A DNA stretch of 43,900 nt, taken from Granulicella sp. Lineage in GTDB: Bacteria > Acidobacteriota > Terriglobia > Terriglobales > Acidobacteriaceae. A program made the translations under genes and the position numbers. The stretch spans positions 1 to 43,900 of the forward strand of contig DAHXNO010000091.1 of assembly GCA_027365345.1 (NCBI GenBank). The letters run 5' to 3'. Position 1 is the first letter of the stretch; each line of letters opens with the position of its first letter. The notes below the pieces were generated by a model. It saw only the letters and a list, made by a program, of their open reading frames with translations, had not been told where the DNA came from and ran no database searches. Of this stretch, positions 42,856 through 43,900 are shown piece by piece.

Positions 42856-43900
42856 AGGACAAACACCAGCAAAGCAATCAATGTCAGAAAACTGTAGAGC
42901 AGATAGAGGGCCAACCGTCCCCCCTGCAGCAGTCCGATCCAGTCCGCCAGCCGCTGTACTCCTCGCGCGATGGGCAGATAGAGTGTCCGCCATAGCCGGT
43001 CCTCAATATGAACTCGGTAATGCGGAGCGGTGTCGGTGGGCGCTGGAAGTTCGCGTTCCATGTGGAAGAACGTTCCAAAGATATGTCGAATCGGTTGGCC
43101 GAAACCTTCCGCAGTATCTTGCATCCGCGAGGTCTGCCACGGATAGCCACAGTCCCACGCAGCGCTCCGCCGGATGCGGCCGTGAGCGAGCAAGCGCACC
43201 ATCACAAACGTAACGCCCACCACTGCGACAATTCCCGCCAGCAGAATCAGTCCGCTGTAGGATGCATGCCTGGATGCGATCGGAGCAATCCACCAGAAGG
43301 GAGAAGCAAGGTTCACGGTGTGCCCCAGAAGCCCGGCTGTCACCGCGCCTGCGGCCCGGAGCGCAAGTTGGGGCATCACTCCAATCGCAATGCAACCCAG
43401 AGCCAGCCAAGCGAGCCCGATGCGTTCCAGCCAGTCGGCATCCTGCGCATCGGCAAGGGAAGGCTCTCGATGCTGACCCAGAAAAATGACGCCATAGAAC
43501 TTCACCATCACGTAGGCAGCCAAAGCGGCGGTCAGCGCCAGCAGCGCCGCGCCCAGCGGAATCAGCATATTCAGAAAAGCGTGAGGAATCTGCGGGGTAA
43601 ACAGAAAAGACTGCAACAGCAGCCATTCGGAAACGAACCCGTTCAGCGGCGGCAACCCGGCGATAGCCAGGGTGCCGATCAGCGCCAGCGTGGCGACCCA
43701 GGGCATACGCCGAATCAATCCTCCAAGTTTCCCCAGGCTGCGCTGGTGGGTTGCATGCAGCACGGAACCCGTAGCCAGAAAGAGCAGACTCTTGAAAAGA
43801 GAGTGATTGAGAGAGTGAATCAAGGCGGCTGTCAGTGCCAGGGCTGCAAATAAAGGCAAATGGCAGGCCTCAAACAGAATGGCAAGGCCGATGCCGGTAA
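42852..43900 (-). CDS. hyfB: Membrane antiporter-like subunit HyfB (NuoL-type), C-terminal part
   Basis: The frame enters from the right edge and 349 residues are visible. TGIGLAILFEACHLPLFAAL, then HSLNHSLFKSLLFLATGSVL is the TM8-10 region of HyfB-type subunits, where a Lys and His take part in ion transfer. Helices continue to the end (LYLLYSFLTLIALLVFVL). A hydrophilic segment (AWDCGYPWQTSRMQDTAEGF, then HYRVHIEDRLWR) before the last helix is typical of HyfB/HycC. The start codon lies outside the window; so might HyfA, and HyfD and HyfH are not present between the genes seen. Confidence 0.85.
   Translation of the reverse strand, partial: TGIGLAILFEACHLPLFAALALTAALIHSLNHSLFKSLLFLATGSVLHATHQRSLGKLGGLIRRMPWVATLALIGTLAIAGLPPLNGFVSEWLLLQSFLFTPQIPHAFLNMLIPLGAALLALTAALAAYVMVKFYGVIFLGQHREPSLADAQDADWLERIGLAWLALGCIAIGVMPQLALRAAGAVTAGLLGHTVNLASPFWWIAPIASRHASYSGLILLAGIVAVVGVTFVMVRLLAHGRIRRSAAWDCGYPWQTSRMQDTAEGFGQPIRHIFGTFFHMERELPAPTDTAPHYRVHIEDRLWRTLYLPIARGVQRLADWIGLLQGGRLALYLLYSFLTLIALLVFVL

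Noticed and set aside
37699-43900. Functional formate hydrogenlyase or hydrogenase-4
   Set aside because: The large subunit lacks all four NiFe-binding cysteines, so it cannot be a hydrogenase; it was called an Ehr-type complex instead.
1-43900. tRNA, rRNA genes and CRISPR arrays
   Set aside because: No cloverleaf-like gene, rRNA segment or regularly spaced direct repeats were seen on reading both strands.

Overview
The window looks like chromosomal DNA of an Acidobacteriota bacterium, probably class Terriglobia. This is inferred from the GC-rich coding style, the twin-arginine-exported TIM-barrel proteins, the large secreted S9 and M14 peptidases, and the worn-out insertion-sequence fragments. 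No rRNA, tRNA, CRISPR array or intact mobile element was seen.

Positions 1-9.2 kb: a transposase tail at the left edge and a possible IS66 remnant lead into secG. Then comes a minus-strand partner-switching module of a membrane-bound and a cytosolic SpoIIE-type phosphatase, an anti-sigma kinase and a STAS antagonist. A Tat-exported glycosidase-like protein follows, then a second patch of IS debris (7.7-9.2 kb). Positions 9.2-16.8 kb: two Tat-exported sugar isomerase/epimerase-like proteins form a minus-strand operon. Two large secreted peptidases follow on the plus strand, each with a promoter placed so close to its ATG that the mRNA should be leaderless.

Positions 17.1-23.25 kb: a tight plus-strand operon encodes a dedicated Hsp70 machine. 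It contains a 929-residue helical-repeat protein, a small J-domain protein whose HPD motif reads PPD, a GrpE-like exchange factor, a divergent Hsp70 and a small zinc-ribbon protein.

Positions 23.5-43.9 kb: everything runs on the minus strand, in three blocks, read here in transcription order. (a) 43.9-37.7 kb encodes a Hyf/formate-hydrogenlyase-like membrane complex (HyfB, C, E, F, G, I). Its large subunit has lost all four NiFe-binding cysteines, so it belongs with the energy-converting hydrogenase-related (Ehr) complexes. (b) 37.0-33.0 kb encodes a sigma-54 activator followed by a periplasmic DUF302-like protein and a FadL-type outer-membrane channel. A clear -24/-12 promoter and an upstream dyad lie between activator and targets. 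(c) 32.4-23.5 kb encodes an ArsR regulator, TusA, an MvhD-like protein, two HdrA-like flavoproteins (QmoA- and QmoB-like), a small winged-helix protein, a QmoC-like membrane Fe-S/cytochrome subunit, a DsrE2-like protein and a CoA-disulfide/persulfide reductase with a rhodanese domain.

Block (c) looks like a sulfur-carrier and quinone-linked electron-transfer system: TusA/DsrE2 would hold or pass persulfide sulfur, the flavoprotein reductase would reduce disulfides or persulfides, and the Hdr/Qmo-type complex would exchange electrons with the quinone pool. No AprAB, DsrAB or HdrB is encoded in the window, so the complex's partner is not visible here. These functions are inferred from family membership and gene order.
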